Shown here: in pieces, positions 1 through 9,599 of the stretch
Position numbering within the stretch: position 1 is the first letter of the stretch
Layout: the number at the start of each line of letters is the position of its first letter
Origin: Williamsia limnetica
Lineage (GTDB): Bacteria; Actinomycetota; Actinomycetes; Mycobacteriales; Mycobacteriaceae
NCBI RefSeq assembly: GCF_003217475.1
Contig: NZ_QJSP01000009.1
Coordinates: forward strand, 247,395-311,394
Length of the DNA stretch: 64,000 nucleotides
Direction: 5' to 3'
Position numbers and translations under genes: made by a program
Notes under the pieces: generated by a model
Seen by the model: the letters and a program-made list of their open reading frames with translations, nothing else
Told to the model about the DNA's origin: nothing
Database searches by the model: none

Positions 1-10
1 TCGCCACACG

Positions 11-36
11 TGTCGATCTGGTCGATGCTCGTTCGA
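11..36 (+). promoter_or_regulatory. Candidate ECF42-type promoter
   Basis: A TGTCGA hexamer at 11-16 is followed after 17 bases by CGA at 34-36. ECF42 sigma factors are reported to recognise a TGTCGA -35 element with a CGA-type -10 element. The site lies 60 bases upstream of the DGPF gene that is paired with an ECF42-like sigma factor, so it probably makes the pair autoregulated. The motif match is direct; the function is inferred. Confidence 0.5.
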
Positions 37-95
37 CGAATGGGTGAGGACCACCGACGGAACCTCGAAAACACCTATCGAATGAGGAGAACATC

Positions 96-521
96 ATGCG
101 TTACATGCTGATCATGCGGGACTCGCAGGAAGCCATCGACGCCAGTAAGGAGATCCCGTTCGACGAGATCATCGCGGCGATGGGTGCGTACAACGAGTCC
201 CTGATGAAGGCAGGTGTGTTGCTGTCCGGTGAGGGGCTGGCCGACGCGTCCGAGGGCTTCGTCGTCGACTTCGACGCCGACCCACCAGTGGTGACAGACG
301 GTCCTTACGCGGAAGCGAAAGAACTGTTCAGCGGTTTCTGGATGCTAGAGGTGTCGAGCAAGGAAGAGGCCGCGCAGTGGGCGTCACGATGCCCTTTGGG
401 TCCGGGCAGCAAGCTCGAGGTGCGCCGGGTCGCCGGTCCCGAGGACTTTCCTGCGGACAACGAGTGGATTCAGAAGGAAGAGCAGTGGCGCGAGGAGCAG
501 GCCGACCGCGCGTCCCGGTGA
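96..521 (+). CDS. DGPF (YCII-related) domain protein
   Basis: A 141-residue soluble protein of the YCII-related/DGPF family. It carries the family's diagnostic turn, here TDGPYAEAKE around residue 68, followed by the FSGFW segment. The start is fixed by GAGGAG at 84-89, six bases before the ATG. The next gene, an ECF42-like sigma factor, begins one base after this stop, and DGPF proteins are the conserved genomic partners of ECF42 sigma factors. The biochemical role of DGPF proteins is not established. They may be small-molecule-binding or enzymatic partners, or simply regulon members of the sigma factor. Family assignment is firm; function is unknown. Confidence 0.85.
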   Translation: MRYMLIMRDSQEAIDASKEIPFDEIIAAMGAYNESLMKAGVLLSGEGLADASEGFVVDFDADPPVVTDGPYAEAKELFSGFWMLEVSSKEEAAQWASRCPLGPGSKLEVRRVAGPEDFPADNEWIQKEEQWREEQADRASR

Positions 522-522
522 G

Positions 523-1800
523 GTGGCGGTGAGCGGTCCGGCAGCCATCAGCCGCACCATCGATGCGGTGTGGCGGATCGAGGCCGCCAAGATCATCGCC
601 ACGCTGACGCGGTTGGTCGGTGACGTCGGCCTGGCCGAAGACCTCGCGCAGGAGGCGCTGGTCGAGGCGATGTCGAAATGGCCGGAGTCGGGTGTCCCGC
701 GAAATGCGGGCGCCTGGCTCACCACCGTTGCCAAGCGCCGCGCAGTGGACGGCTGGCGGCGCCAGGAACGGCTCGACAAGAAGTACGTCGCCATCGCTCG
801 TGATCTCGAAACCCGGCCGGACGCCGAGCTGGGGTGGGATCCCGACCACATCGATGACGATGTGCTGCGGTTGGTGTTCGTTGCAGCGCACCCCGTGGTG
901 GCCCGCGAAGGGCAGATCGCTCTCACGTTGCGGGTCGTCGGTGGCCTGACCACCGACGAGATCGCGCGAGCATTTCTGACTTCGACGGCCACGATCCAGC
1001 AGCGGATCGTCCGCGCGAAGAAGACGCTGAAAGCGGCTGACGTCCCCTTCGAGGTCCCGTCTCGTGAGGAGTATCCCCAGCGCCTGTCGTCGGTGCTCAG
1101 CGTTCTCTATCTCGTTTTCAACGAGGGGTACTCGGCGTCGTCGGGGGATCGATGGATCCGGTCCGAACTGTGTACCGAGGCACTGCGGCTCGGCAGGATC
1201 CTCGCGGGGCTCGTGCCGGACGAACCCGAGGTGCATTCGTTGGTTGCGCTGATGGAGTTCCAGGCGTCGCGGTTCGGTGCGCGGACCACCAAGGACGGGA
1301 CCCCGATCTTGCTCTCGGATCAGGATCGCGGGCGGTGGGATCACGCGCAGATCCGCCGCGGTGTGCAGGCGCTGGCCCGCGCCGACGAGTGTGGGCGTGG
1401 CCGCGGGCCCTATGGACTGCAGGCCGCACTGGCGCAGTGCCACGCCACCGCGCCGACTACCCACGACACCGACTGGCAGCGCATCGTGATCCTTTATGAG
1501 GCGTTGGGGCGTATTGCCCCGTCACCCGTCGTCGACCTCAACCGCGCTGTCGCGGTGTCGATGGCGTCAGGGCCGGGGCCGGCGTTGGAGATAGTGGATG
1601 GCCTGGTCGCCGCGGGGTCGTTGTCGCGTTCCCATCTGCTGCCTGCGGTCCGGGGCGAACTGCTCGCGCGCCTCCATCGTCACGAGGAGGCACGTGCGGA
1701 CTTGCTGACCGCAGCGGAGATGGCCGGAAACCGAAGGGAGAGCGAGGTTCTGCGTGAGAAAGCGGCAGCGCTGGGCGACACGTTCAGCGAAAACCGTTGA
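523..1800 (+). CDS. ECF42-type RNA polymerase sigma factor with C-terminal extension
   Basis: This 425-residue protein starts at GTG one base after the DGPF gene, so the two are probably translationally coupled. The N-terminal 90 residues hold sigma-70 region 2 (AEDLAQEALVEAM, then WLTTVAKRRAVDGWRR). Region 4 follows at about 125-180, with a helix-turn-helix around GLTTDEIARAFLTS. The remaining 230 residues form the long alpha-helical, TPR-like extension (DUF6596) typical of ECF42 factors, which lack an anti-sigma partner and appear to use this extension for control. It should direct RNA polymerase to promoters such as the one at 11-36. No anti-sigma gene is visible next to it. The inducing signal cannot be read from the sequence. 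Confidence 0.88.
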   Translation: MAVSGPAAISRTIDAVWRIEAAKIIATLTRLVGDVGLAEDLAQEALVEAMSKWPESGVPRNAGAWLTTVAKRRAVDGWRRQERLDKKYVAIARDLETRPDAELGWDPDHIDDDVLRLVFVAAHPVVAREGQIALTLRVVGGLTTDEIARAFLTSTATIQQRIVRAKKTLKAADVPFEVPSREEYPQRLSSVLSVLYLVFNEGYSASSGDRWIRSELCTEALRLGRILAGLVPDEPEVHSLVALMEFQASRFGARTTKDGTPILLSDQDRGRWDHAQIRRGVQALARADECGRGRGPYGLQAALAQCHATAPTTHDTDWQRIVILYEALGRIAPSPVVDLNRAVAVSMASGPGPALEIVDGLVAAGSLSRSHLLPAVRGELLARLHRHEEARADLLTAAEMAGNRRESEVLREKAAALGDTFSENR

Positions 1801-1857
1801 CTCGGGAGACCCGAGCAGTAATGTGGTGTGAGTCACATAGCCCTCGGAGGTAACGCC

Positions 1858-2151
1858 ATGGCATCTGCCGGAATGAACGAACTCCATCGCAGCATCGGAG
1901 CTCTGCGGCACCATATCGTCGCATTGAAGCTGCAATATGGAGACGTCGACTCCGTGCGACGCATGACAAACGATCTCGATCGACTCGAGATCGATCTGCA
2001 CGACTTCGAGAAGTCGCCGCCGCCGCTCATGCGTCCACCGGTGAACAAGAACGATGTGGTCTACGTCCCCGACAGCAAGTCCGACGAGTCCGCGTGGCTC
2101 GGCGCGCAGGATGAGGGGTTGGGGTTCCATTCGCGTGAGCGGACGAAGTGA
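1858..2151 (+). CDS. Small conserved protein of the Sdh1 operon (Rv0250c-like)
   Basis: A 97-residue protein, the same length as M. tuberculosis Rv0250c, which also heads the Sdh1 operon. The ATG at 1858 is preceded by CGGAGG at 1845-1850; an upstream in-frame GTG lacks such a site. The first half is predicted helical and possibly coiled coil (MNELHRSIGALRHH to LDRLEIDLHDFEK). The second half is proline-rich and then acidic. No membrane segment or cofactor motif is seen. Its stop overlaps the GTG of the membrane-anchor gene by GTGA, so the two are translationally coupled. An assembly or regulatory role for the dehydrogenase is inferred from this linkage only. Confidence 0.75.
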   Translation: MASAGMNELHRSIGALRHHIVALKLQYGDVDSVRRMTNDLDRLEIDLHDFEKSPPPLMRPPVNKNDVVYVPDSKSDESAWLGAQDEGLGFHSRERTK

Positions 2152-2972
2152 GCGCGCCCGCGACTGAGCGGGAGAAAACCGGGGTCTTCTCACCCGGCCG
2201 AGCGCGAATACTCGTACGCACGTTTCGCAGAGACCGGTGGTGGCTGTCCCCGCTGTTGACGGCGGTGGGCCTGTCAGCGTTCGTGATCTACGCGACGATT
2301 CGGTCCTTTGTCCGCACCGCCTACTGGGTTGAGGACTATCACTATCTGACGCCGTTCTACTCGCCTTGTCTGAGCGAGTCCTGCGTCCCCGGATCCAGTC
2401 ATTTCGGAACTCCCTTCCCGGAGCTGCCGATGATCATCCCGCTCGGGTTCGTGGTCCTCCCGTTCTTGCTGGGGTTTCGCCTCACCTGTTATTACTACCG
2501 CAAGGCCTACTACCGCTCGTTCTGGTTCTCCCCGCCGGCCTGTGCCGTTGCCGAGCCGCACGCCAAGTATTCCGGCGAGACCAAACTGCCGCTGATCATC
2601 CAGAATGCGCATCGCTACTTCTTCTACGCCGCGGTCATCGTGTCGCTGATCAACACCTACGATGCGCTGACGGCGTTTCACGCCAAAGGAGGCGGGTTCG
2701 GTTTCGGGCTCGGGAACGTGATCCTGATCGGCAACGTGGTCCTGTTGTGGGTCTACACCATCTCCTGCCACTCGTGCCGTCATGTGACCGGCGGCCGGCT
2801 CAAGCACTTTTCGGCGCACCCGGTTCGGTATCGGATCTGGACCCAGGTGTCGAAGCTCAATGCCCGGCACATGCAGTTCGCCTGGATCACCCTGGGCACG
2901 CTGGTACTCACCGATTTCTACATCATGCTGGTGTCCAGTGGCACGATCTCCGACCTGCGGTTCATCGGTTGA
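2148..2972 (+). CDS. Succinate dehydrogenase Sdh1 membrane anchor subunit
   Basis: A 274-residue integral membrane protein matching Rv0249c in length and position. About five hydrophobic segments are visible, near residues 25-48, 94-118, 157-177, 192-213 and 243-265. It anchors the SdhA/SdhB pair to the membrane and passes electrons to menaquinone. Unlike canonical SdhC/SdhD it is a single longer polypeptide. It has Cys/His-rich spots, including SCHSCRH after the fourth segment and a His in QNAHRY before the third. The mycobacterial Sdh1 enzyme is known to contain a membrane-embedded Rieske-type iron-sulfur cluster, and these residues are the candidate ligands. The start overlaps the previous stop. 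The sdhA start follows after 67 bases. Confidence 0.85.
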   Translation: MSAPATEREKTGVFSPGRARILVRTFRRDRWWLSPLLTAVGLSAFVIYATIRSFVRTAYWVEDYHYLTPFYSPCLSESCVPGSSHFGTPFPELPMIIPLGFVVLPFLLGFRLTCYYYRKAYYRSFWFSPPACAVAEPHAKYSGETKLPLIIQNAHRYFFYAAVIVSLINTYDALTAFHAKGGGFGFGLGNVILIGNVVLLWVYTISCHSCRHVTGGRLKHFSAHPVRYRIWTQVSKLNARHMQFAWITLGTLVLTDFYIMLVSSGTISDLRFIG

Positions 2973-3039
2973 CGACTGCCCGCGAAGGTCCTGCTGCGCT
3001 GTTGAACTCATTGCTGACCCCCGAGGAGTCGATCAACAT

Positions 3040-4968
3040 ATGACCGAAGTCGAACGCCACCGGTACGACGTCGTCGTGATCGGTGCCGGCGGAGCCGGCC
3101 TACGTGCAGTGATCGAAGCCAGGGAACGCGGTCACTCGGTGGCGGTGGTGTGTAAGTCGCTGTTCGGCAAGGCGCACACCGTGATGGCAGAGGGCGGATG
3201 CGCGGCATCCATGGGTAACGCCAATTCCAAGGACAACTGGCAGACCCATTTCAAAGACACCATGCGCGGAGGAAAGTTCCTCAACAACTGGCGGATGGCC
3301 GAACTCCACGCCAAAGAGGCCCCCGACCGCGTCTGGGAACTGGAAACCTACGGTGCCCTGTTCGACCGGACCGAAGACGGCCGGATTGCGCAACGCAACT
3401 TCGGCGGCCACACCTACGCGAGGCTGGCCCACGTCGGTGACCGCACCGGGCTCGAACTGATCCGCACGATGCAACAGAAGATCGTGTCACTGCAACAGGA
3501 GGATTTCGCCGCGACCGGTGATTACGAGGCCCGGATCAAGGTGTTCGCAGAATGCACCATCACCGAACTGCTCAAAGACGGCGACGCGATCTCCGGAGCA
3601 TTCGGGTATTGGCGCGAGTCCGGCCGCTTCGTCCTCTTCGAGGCACCGGCGGTGGTTCTGGCCACCGGCGGCATCGGAAAATCATTCAAGGTGACGTCGA
3701 ACTCGTGGGAGTACACCGGGGACGGCCACGCATTGGCACTACGCGCCGGCGCGACGTTGATCAACATGGAGTTCATCCAATTCCACCCGACAGGGATGGT
3801 CTGGCCGCCCAGCGTCAAAGGCATCCTCGTCACCGAGGGTGTCCGGGGCGATGGGGGCGTGCTGAAGAACACCGACGGCAAACGCTTCATGTTCGACTAC
3901 ATCCCGCCGGTCTTCAAAGGCCAGTACGCAGAGACCGAAGAAGAAGCCGACAAGTGGCTGGCGGACAACGACAGCGCGCGTCGGACCCCGGACCTGCTAC
4001 CGAGGGATGAGGTCGCGCGGGCGATCAACGAAGAGGTCAAAGCCGGCCGCGGCACCGATCACGGCGGTGTCTACCTCGACATCGCGTCGCGTATGCCTGC
4101 CGACGAGATCATCCGGCGGCTGCCGTCGATGCACCACCAGTTCAAAGAACTCGCCGACGTCGACATCACCGCCGAACCGATGGAGGTCGGACCCACCTGT
4201 CACTACGTGATGGGTGGCATCGAGGTCGACCCGGACACCGCCGCCGCGCGGGTACCCGGTCTCTTCGCTGCCGGTGAGTGCTCGGGTGGCATGCACGGAT
4301 CAAACCGTCTGGGCGGCAATTCGCTGTCCGACCTGTTGGTGTTCGGCCGCCGCGCCGGCCTGGGCGCTGCTGCCTACGTCGAGGGTCTCGAGAAGCGGCC
4401 CGAGGTCGCGGCCGAGGACATCGACCGAGCCGCGACATTCGCACTCTCGCCGTTCGATCCGCCCGCCGAGGGGCGGCCGGAGAACCCGTATACGTTGCAC
4501 ACCGATCTGCAGCAGTCGATGAACGATCTCGTGGGCATCATCCGCAAAGCCGACGAGGTCGAGGAGGCCATCGAGGTGCTCTCGGACATCCGCAGTCGTC
4601 TGGCAGGCATGCAGGTCGAGGGGCACCGGCAGTTCAATCCCGGTTGGCATCTCGCCGTGGACCTACGCAACATGTTGCTGGTCTGCGAGTGCGTCGCGAA
4701 GGCCGCGCTCCTGCGGACCGAGAGCCGGGGCGGTCACACTCGAGATGATCACCCCGGAATGGACTCGGACTGGCGTAACACCTTGCTGGTCTGCACCACG
4801 AACGGCAGTGACGACTCGCCGGTGCCCGAGGTGACGGTGGTCAAGGAGGAGCAGACCCCGATGCGCCCGGAGTTGCTGGAACTCTTCGATTTCTCCGAGA
4901 TCGAAAAGTATTACACGGCAGGGGAAATTGCAGGACACCCCGACGCCGGTGGAGTGAAGGAGGACTGA
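3040..4968 (+). CDS. sdhA: Succinate dehydrogenase Sdh1 flavoprotein subunit
   Basis: A 642-residue flavoprotein that oxidises succinate to fumarate. The ATG at 3040 has GAGGAG at 3023-3028; the longer in-frame reading into the anchor gene lacks family sequence. Visible are the FAD dinucleotide motif GAGGAGLRAV near residue 15 and KAHTVMAEGG, whose His is the expected covalent FAD attachment site. Further on are the active-site region EFIQFHPTGM and the dicarboxylate-binding HGSNRLGGNSL segment. It follows the single-subunit anchor and overlaps sdhB by one base (TGATG). The gene order anchor-sdhA-sdhB and the lengths match Rv0249c-Rv0247c, the mycobacterial Sdh1 enzyme, rather than the Sdh2 set. 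Confidence 0.95.
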   Translation: MTEVERHRYDVVVIGAGGAGLRAVIEARERGHSVAVVCKSLFGKAHTVMAEGGCAASMGNANSKDNWQTHFKDTMRGGKFLNNWRMAELHAKEAPDRVWELETYGALFDRTEDGRIAQRNFGGHTYARLAHVGDRTGLELIRTMQQKIVSLQQEDFAATGDYEARIKVFAECTITELLKDGDAISGAFGYWRESGRFVLFEAPAVVLATGGIGKSFKVTSNSWEYTGDGHALALRAGATLINMEFIQFHPTGMVWPPSVKGILVTEGVRGDGGVLKNTDGKRFMFDYIPPVFKGQYAETEEEADKWLADNDSARRTPDLLPRDEVARAINEEVKAGRGTDHGGVYLDIASRMPADEIIRRLPSMHHQFKELADVDITAEPMEVGPTCHYVMGGIEVDPDTAAARVPGLFAAGECSGGMHGSNRLGGNSLSDLLVFGRRAGLGAAAYVEGLEKRPEVAAEDIDRAATFALSPFDPPAEGRPENPYTLHTDLQQSMNDLVGIIRKADEVEEAIEVLSDIRSRLAGMQVEGHRQFNPGWHLAVDLRNMLLVCECVAKAALLRTESRGGHTRDDHPGMDSDWRNTLLVCTTNGSDDSPVPEVTVVKEEQTPMRPELLELFDFSEIEKYYTAGEIAGHPDAGGVKED

Positions 4969-5714
4969 TGGGATACGACGCGAAGTTCAGGGTGTGGCGC
5001 GGAGACACCGACGGCGGAGATCTGCAGGACTTCACCGTGCAGGCCAACGACGGCGAGGTGGTCCTCGACATCATCCACCGACTGCAGGCCACCCAGACAC
5101 CCGATCTCGCCGTCCGGTGGAACTGCAAAGCAGGCAAATGCGGTTCGTGCTCGGCAGAGGTGAACGGCCGACCGAAGCTGCTGTGCATGACCCGGATGTC
5201 CACGTTCACCGAGGACGAGGTCATCACGGTCACCCCGATGCGCACCTTCCCGGTGATCCGGGACCTGGTCACCGACGTCTCCTTCAATTATCACAAGGCG
5301 CGCGAGATCCAGTCGTTCACACCGCCGGAGGGACTGAAGGCGGGGGAGTACCGCATGAAGCAGGTCGATGTGCAGCGATCTCAGGAGTTCCGCAAGTGCA
5401 TCGAGTGCTTCTTGTGCCAGGACACCTGCCACGTCGTGCGAGATCACGAAGAGAACAAAGAAGCATTTGCCGGTCCTCGCTACCTGATGCGGGTGGCCGA
5501 ACTGGACATGCATCCGCTCGACGTCGCCGAACGTAGGAATTCGGCACAGGAAGAGCACGGTCTGGGGATGTGCAACATCACCAAGTGCTGCACGGACGTG
5601 TGCCCCGAGCACATCAAGATCACCGACAACGCGCTCATCCCGATGAAGGAACGCGTGGCCGACCGTAAGTACGATCCGCTGGTCTGGTTGGGTAACAAGC
5701 TCTTTCGACGGTGA
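4968..5714 (+). CDS. sdhB: Succinate dehydrogenase Sdh1 iron-sulfur subunit
   Basis: A 248-residue iron-sulfur protein, the same length as Rv0247c. It conducts electrons from the flavoprotein to the membrane anchor. The N-terminal plant-type ferredoxin domain has the [2Fe-2S] ligands CKAGKCGSC plus a later Cys (KLLC). The C-terminal domain has CIECFLCQDTC and CNITKCCTDVCPE, which together bind the [4Fe-4S] and [3Fe-4S] clusters. Its ATG shares one base with the sdhA stop, so translation is coupled. The operon appears to end here; treS follows after a gap of about 115 bases. Confidence 0.95.
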   Translation: MGYDAKFRVWRGDTDGGDLQDFTVQANDGEVVLDIIHRLQATQTPDLAVRWNCKAGKCGSCSAEVNGRPKLLCMTRMSTFTEDEVITVTPMRTFPVIRDLVTDVSFNYHKAREIQSFTPPEGLKAGEYRMKQVDVQRSQEFRKCIECFLCQDTCHVVRDHEENKEAFAGPRYLMRVAELDMHPLDVAERRNSAQEEHGLGMCNITKCCTDVCPEHIKITDNALIPMKERVADRKYDPLVWLGNKLFRR

Positions 5715-5829
5715 CAGCGCCCTGCGTTAGTTTCGGCCCGAAGTGGGTACACGCGCTCGAAGGACCAACTACGTCCCAGACACGTAGGGTTTGACCGAGT
5801 ACACCGCTAAGCCGACAGTCGAGGTGCGC

Positions 5830-7656
5830 ATGCCGTTGGAGAATCCGCTGGAAGACGCCGAACACACCGCCGACGGCCATCTGGTCGAGGCGCAATCGGA
5901 GGACTTCGACCACGCCAAACCGCTGCGGGTCGACAACGACTGGTTCAAGAAGGCCGTCTTCTACGAGGTGCTCGTCCGGGCGTTCAACGACTCGAACAAC
6001 GACGGCGTCGGTGACCTGCGGGGGTTGACCGACAAGCTCGACTACCTGTCGTGGTTGGGGGTCGATTGTCTGTGGCTGCCGCCGTTCTACGATTCTCCGC
6101 TGCGCGATGGCGGATACGACATCAGGGACTTCCGGACCGTCTTGCCCGAGTTCGGCACGGTTGACGACTTCGTCGAGTTGATCGAGCAAGCTCACCGGCG
6201 GGGCATCCGTATCATCACCGACCTGGTCATGAACCACACCTCCGACAGCCACCAGTGGTTCCAGGAATCGCGGTCCGATCCCGACGGACCCTACGGCGAC
6301 TACTACGTCTGGGCCGATGACGACACGGGGTATCCCGAAGCGCGCATCATCTTCGTGGACACGGAGATCTCCAACTGGACCTGGGATCCCGTTCGGGGCC
6401 AATATTATTGGCACCGCTTCTTCTCGCATCAGCCCGATTTGAACTACGACAATCCCGAAGTCGCCGACGCGATGATCGACGTCCTGAGGTTTTGGCTCGA
6501 TCTCGGCATCGACGGCTTCCGGCTCGACGCGGTGCCCTATCTGTTCGAGCGTGACGAGACCAACTGCGAGAATCTCGGCGAGACCCACGTCTTCCTCAAA
6601 CGATGCCGCAAGGTGGTCGACGAAGAGTATCCCGGCCGCGTCCTGTTGGCAGAGGCCAATCAGTGGCCCGCCGACGTCGTCGCATACTTCGGCGAACCGG
6701 ACGTCGGCGACGAGTGCCACATGGCATTCCACTTTCCCTTGATGCCCCGCATCTTCATGGCGGTGCGCAGGCAGAATCGGTTTCCGATCTCGGAGATCCT
6801 GGAGCAGACACCGCCCATCCCGAAATCGGCGCAGTGGGCCATCTTCCTGCGAAACCACGACGAGCTCACGCTGGAGATGGTGACCGACGAAGAACGTGAC
6901 TACATGTACGCCGAATACGCGAAGGATCCGCGGATGAAGGCGAACATCGGGATCCGGCGACGACTCGCGCCCCTGCTCGACAACGATCGCAATCAGCTCG
7001 AACTGTTCACCGCGTTGCTGCTGAGCCTCCCGGGGTCCCCCATGCTCTATTACGGCGATGAGATCGGCATGGGCGACAACATCTGGCTCGGCGACCGCGA
7101 TTCGGTGCGCACCCCGATGCAGTGGACACCGGACCGCAACGCGGGCTTCTCCCGCACCGATCCCGGCCGGATGTATCTGCCGGTGATCATGGACCCGACC
7201 TACGGATTCCAGTCGGTCAACGTCGAGGCGCAGATGAACGCGACCAACACCTTGCTGCACTGGACCCGGCGCATGATCGAGGTCCGCAAGCAGCACCCCG
7301 CGTTCGGTCTGGGTACGTTCACCGAACTCGGCAACAGCAACCCGTCGGTGCTGACGTACCTGCGGGAGTTGGCACCGTCGAGCGAGGAGCGTCGGACGAG
7401 CGACGTCATCCTCTGCGTGAACAACCTGTCGCGCTTCCCGCAGGGCGTGATCCTGGACCTGTCGGCATTCGAGGGGCGGATTCCCGTCGAACTGACCGGG
7501 TCGATCCCGTTCCCGAAGATCGGCTCCGAGGGCTACATGATCACACTGCCCGGGCATGGTTTCTACTGGTTCGCCTTGCAACCCGATCCCTCGGATTACA
7601 ATGTGGCCCAAGGTTATCCACTCAGCAGTGAAGCCGAGGCGGCGGTGCAACCATGA
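5830..7656 (+). CDS. treS: Trehalose synthase (maltose alpha-D-glucosyltransferase)
   Basis: A GH13 enzyme that interconverts trehalose and maltose, 608 residues from the chosen ATG. GAGG at 5821-5824 lies five bases before this ATG. A TTG at 5791 would add 13 residues but has no spaced ribosome-binding site. The catalytic barrel shows LVMNHTS, the nucleophile in [12 protein letters not shown], the acid/base Glu in LLAEANQWP, and the transition-state Asp in [10 protein letters not shown]. It is almost collinear with M. tuberculosis TreS (Rv0126). It overlaps mak by ATGA. Together they turn trehalose into maltose-1-phosphate, the donor for GlgE alpha-glucan synthesis. glgE itself is not in this window. 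Confidence 0.95.
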   Translation: MPLENPLEDAEHTADGHLVEAQSEDFDHAKPLRVDNDWFKKAVFYEVLVRAFNDSNNDGVGDLRGLTDKLDYLSWLGVDCLWLPPFYDSPLRDGGYDIRDFRTVLPEFGTVDDFVELIEQAHRRGIRIITDLVMNHTSDSHQWFQESRSDPDGPYGDYYVWADDDTGYPEARIIFVDTEISNWTWDPVRGQYYWHRFFSHQPDLNYDNPEVADAMIDVLRFWLDLGIDGFRLDAVPYLFERDETNCENLGETHVFLKRCRKVVDEEYPGRVLLAEANQWPADVVAYFGEPDVGDECHMAFHFPLMPRIFMAVRRQNRFPISEILEQTPPIPKSAQWAIFLRNHDELTLEMVTDEERDYMYAEYAKDPRMKANIGIRRRLAPLLDNDRNQLELFTALLLSLPGSPMLYYGDEIGMGDNIWLGDRDSVRTPMQWTPDRNAGFSRTDPGRMYLPVIMDPTYGFQSVNVEAQMNATNTLLHWTRRMIEVRKQHPAFGLGTFTELGNSNPSVLTYLRELAPSSEERRTSDVILCVNNLSRFPQGVILDLSAFEGRIPVELTGSIPFPKIGSEGYMITLPGHGFYWFALQPDPSDYNVAQGYPLSSEAEAAVQP

Positions 7657-9032
7657 GTATCGAACTACCCACTGATCAGCAACTCGCGGAAGGCCTACGG
7701 CAGTGGCTCCCGCAGCAACGATGGTTCTCGGCGAAAGACCGCGGCATCACGCAGGTCTCGATCGCAACCCGGGTGCCGCTGTTGTCGGATGAAGGATTCG
7801 CCGGGGAGCACCTGCTGGTGAACGTCGAGTTCGACAGCGGTCCCGCAGTCCGCTACCAGATCCCGTTGGGCTTTCGCTCGCATCTGTCCGAGCCGCTGCT
7901 GTCGTGGGCACTGCCGGAGTCGACGACAGGCGCTGTCGCCGCCTACGACGGGCTGCACGATCCGGATCTGATCGCTCGCTATCTGACCGCACTGGACTCG
8001 CACGAGCAGATCGAGGGCCTGCGCTTCCAGACCACCCCGGGCGTGACGATCGACGTCGAAGAGGTCGGACACGTACTCGGTGCCGAGCAGTCGAACACCT
8101 CGCTGGTGTTCGGGGAATCGTTGTTGTTCAAGGTGTTCCGTCAAGTCGAGACCGGGATCAACCCCGACGTCGAGCTGCACCGAGCGCTCGGTGAGGTCGG
8201 GTGTGAGTACGTCGCCGATCTGCGCGGTTGGGTGGAGACGGACATCGACGGGGAACCGACGACGCTGGCGATGGCACAGGACTTCATCGAGAATGCCGCC
8301 GATGGCTGGAGCATGGCGTTGATCAGCGTGCGCGACCTGTTCACCGAAGCGGACCTGCACGCCGCGGAGCTCGGCAGCGACTTCGCGGGTGACGCCGAGC
8401 GACTCGGCGCCGCCGTCGCGCACGTGCATGCCGACCTCGCGAGAAGCCTGGGCACCGAGCAGCGCGCGCCAGGGGAGAACGCGATCGACGGCATGCGGTC
8501 GAGACTCGACGTCGCGGCGCAGGCGATTCGCGAACTCGCCGAACATCGCGCAGCGATCGCGGCTGTCTACGACGAGGCGGCGCAATCCGGTCCCGACACC
8601 GTGCAACGAATCCACGGAGACCTACATCTCGGACAGGTGCTGCGGACTCCGTCGAACTGGCTGCTCATCGACTTCGAAGGTGAACCCATCAAACCGGTCG
8701 CCGAGCGCCGCAAACCCGACAGCCCGCTTCGTGACGTTGCGGGCATGCTGCGTTCCTTCGACTACGCGGGTCAGCATCTCCTGGGCCAGGGTGCCCCGAA
8801 TGTCACTGCGCAGCGCGCATTCCGCGCCGTGGAATGGGTAGACCGCAACGCATCTGCCTTCTGTGAGGGCTACGCGTCGGTCACCGGCGCCGACCCTCGC
8901 GACCAGTCGGCACTTCTGCGGGCATACGAACTCGACAAGGCCGTCTACGAAGCGGGGTACGAGGCCCGGCACCGGCCGAGTTGGCTACCGTTGCCGTTGG
9001 GCGCGATTGCCCGGCTCACCGGGTCACAGTAG
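7653..9032 (+). CDS. mak: Maltokinase
   Basis: A 459-residue kinase of the Mak (Pep2) family that phosphorylates maltose with ATP to maltose-1-phosphate. The N-terminal cap begins [16 protein letters not shown], typical of this family. The aminoglycoside-kinase-like C-lobe has the catalytic loop [12 protein letters not shown] near residue 320 and the metal-binding LLIDFEGEP. It overlaps treS by four bases, which fits the physical TreS-Mak complex known in mycobacteria. Its 3' end overlaps the convergent 2H phosphoesterase gene by nine bases, so there is no room for a dedicated terminator. Confidence 0.93.
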   Translation: MSIELPTDQQLAEGLRQWLPQQRWFSAKDRGITQVSIATRVPLLSDEGFAGEHLLVNVEFDSGPAVRYQIPLGFRSHLSEPLLSWALPESTTGAVAAYDGLHDPDLIARYLTALDSHEQIEGLRFQTTPGVTIDVEEVGHVLGAEQSNTSLVFGESLLFKVFRQVETGINPDVELHRALGEVGCEYVADLRGWVETDIDGEPTTLAMAQDFIENAADGWSMALISVRDLFTEADLHAAELGSDFAGDAERLGAAVAHVHADLARSLGTEQRAPGENAIDGMRSRLDVAAQAIRELAEHRAAIAAVYDEAAQSGPDTVQRIHGDLHLGQVLRTPSNWLLIDFEGEPIKPVAERRKPDSPLRDVAGMLRSFDYAGQHLLGQGAPNVTAQRAFRAVEWVDRNASAFCEGYASVTGADPRDQSALLRAYELDKAVYEAGYEARHRPSWLPLPLGAIARLTGSQ

Positions 9033-9548
9033 GTAGAACTCCTCGCGGGTGTCGCTGTTCCATCGCCGCAGTCCGGTCACGGTGGCGGTGAAGATCTCTG
9101 GCGCGAACCCCAGCGTCGTCAGCGCGTAGCCGATCTGGTCGTCCGCCAGTCGGCGGGCAAGCGTGACGTGTGGTGTCCAGGCTCCGGGTTGAATGTGCGG
9201 CAGAGGCTCGCCGCTGATGTGGCCGCGGGACAACTCGAAAACATGGGCGTGCAGATCGCAGAGCTCGCTGGATGGGACGACCAGCCGTGCCGCCGTTGCG
9301 CGACGGCCGCGAAACAGGAGCATGGCACCGATGTTGACTTCCATACCAGGCAGGTCGGTGAGCGTCGCCAGATCGCGGTCGACGGAACCGTCGATGGAGT
9401 CGGCGGCAATGAGAGTGACGTGCGGCCGATTCGACTCCGAGCGCGTCCGGCCCTGGCTCGGCAATCCCGCAGCGGTCAGAGCGTCCCACTGCGATGTGAT
9501 GGTCGCGTCCGTCTCGGCATCGAAGATGAGTTCTATCGAGTGTGCCAC
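9024..9548 (-). CDS. 2'-5' RNA ligase / 2H phosphoesterase family protein
   Basis: A 174-residue protein with the two catalytic HxTx motifs of the 2H phosphoesterase superfamily: PHVTLIAA near residue 43 and PHVTLARR near residue 127. Proteins of this fold cleave or form 2',5' or cyclic phosphodiester bonds in RNA or nucleotides. The bacterial homologues' substrate is usually unknown. The gene is convergent with and overlaps the end of mak by nine bases. The ATG at 9548 lies about 50 bases downstream of the stop of the molybdoenzyme gene on the same strand, so co-transcription is possible. Family is clear; substrate is not. Confidence 0.85.
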   Translation of the reverse strand: MAHSIELIFDAETDATITSQWDALTAAGLPSQGRTRSESNRPHVTLIAADSIDGSVDRDLATLTDLPGMEVNIGAMLLFRGRRATAARLVVPSSELCDLHAHVFELSRGHISGEPLPHIQPGAWTPHVTLARRLADDQIGYALTTLGFAPEIFTATVTGLRRWNSDTREEFYLL

Positions 9549-9599
9549 GTGTTCACCCTTTGCCGAATGCGGTGGTTGTTTCGGTCTGGCCGACGGACG

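Noticed and set aside
5635..7650. 671-residue open frame on the minus strand across treS
   Set aside because: It is an antisense shadow of treS caused by high GC at third positions; it has no family features, while treS is unmistakable.
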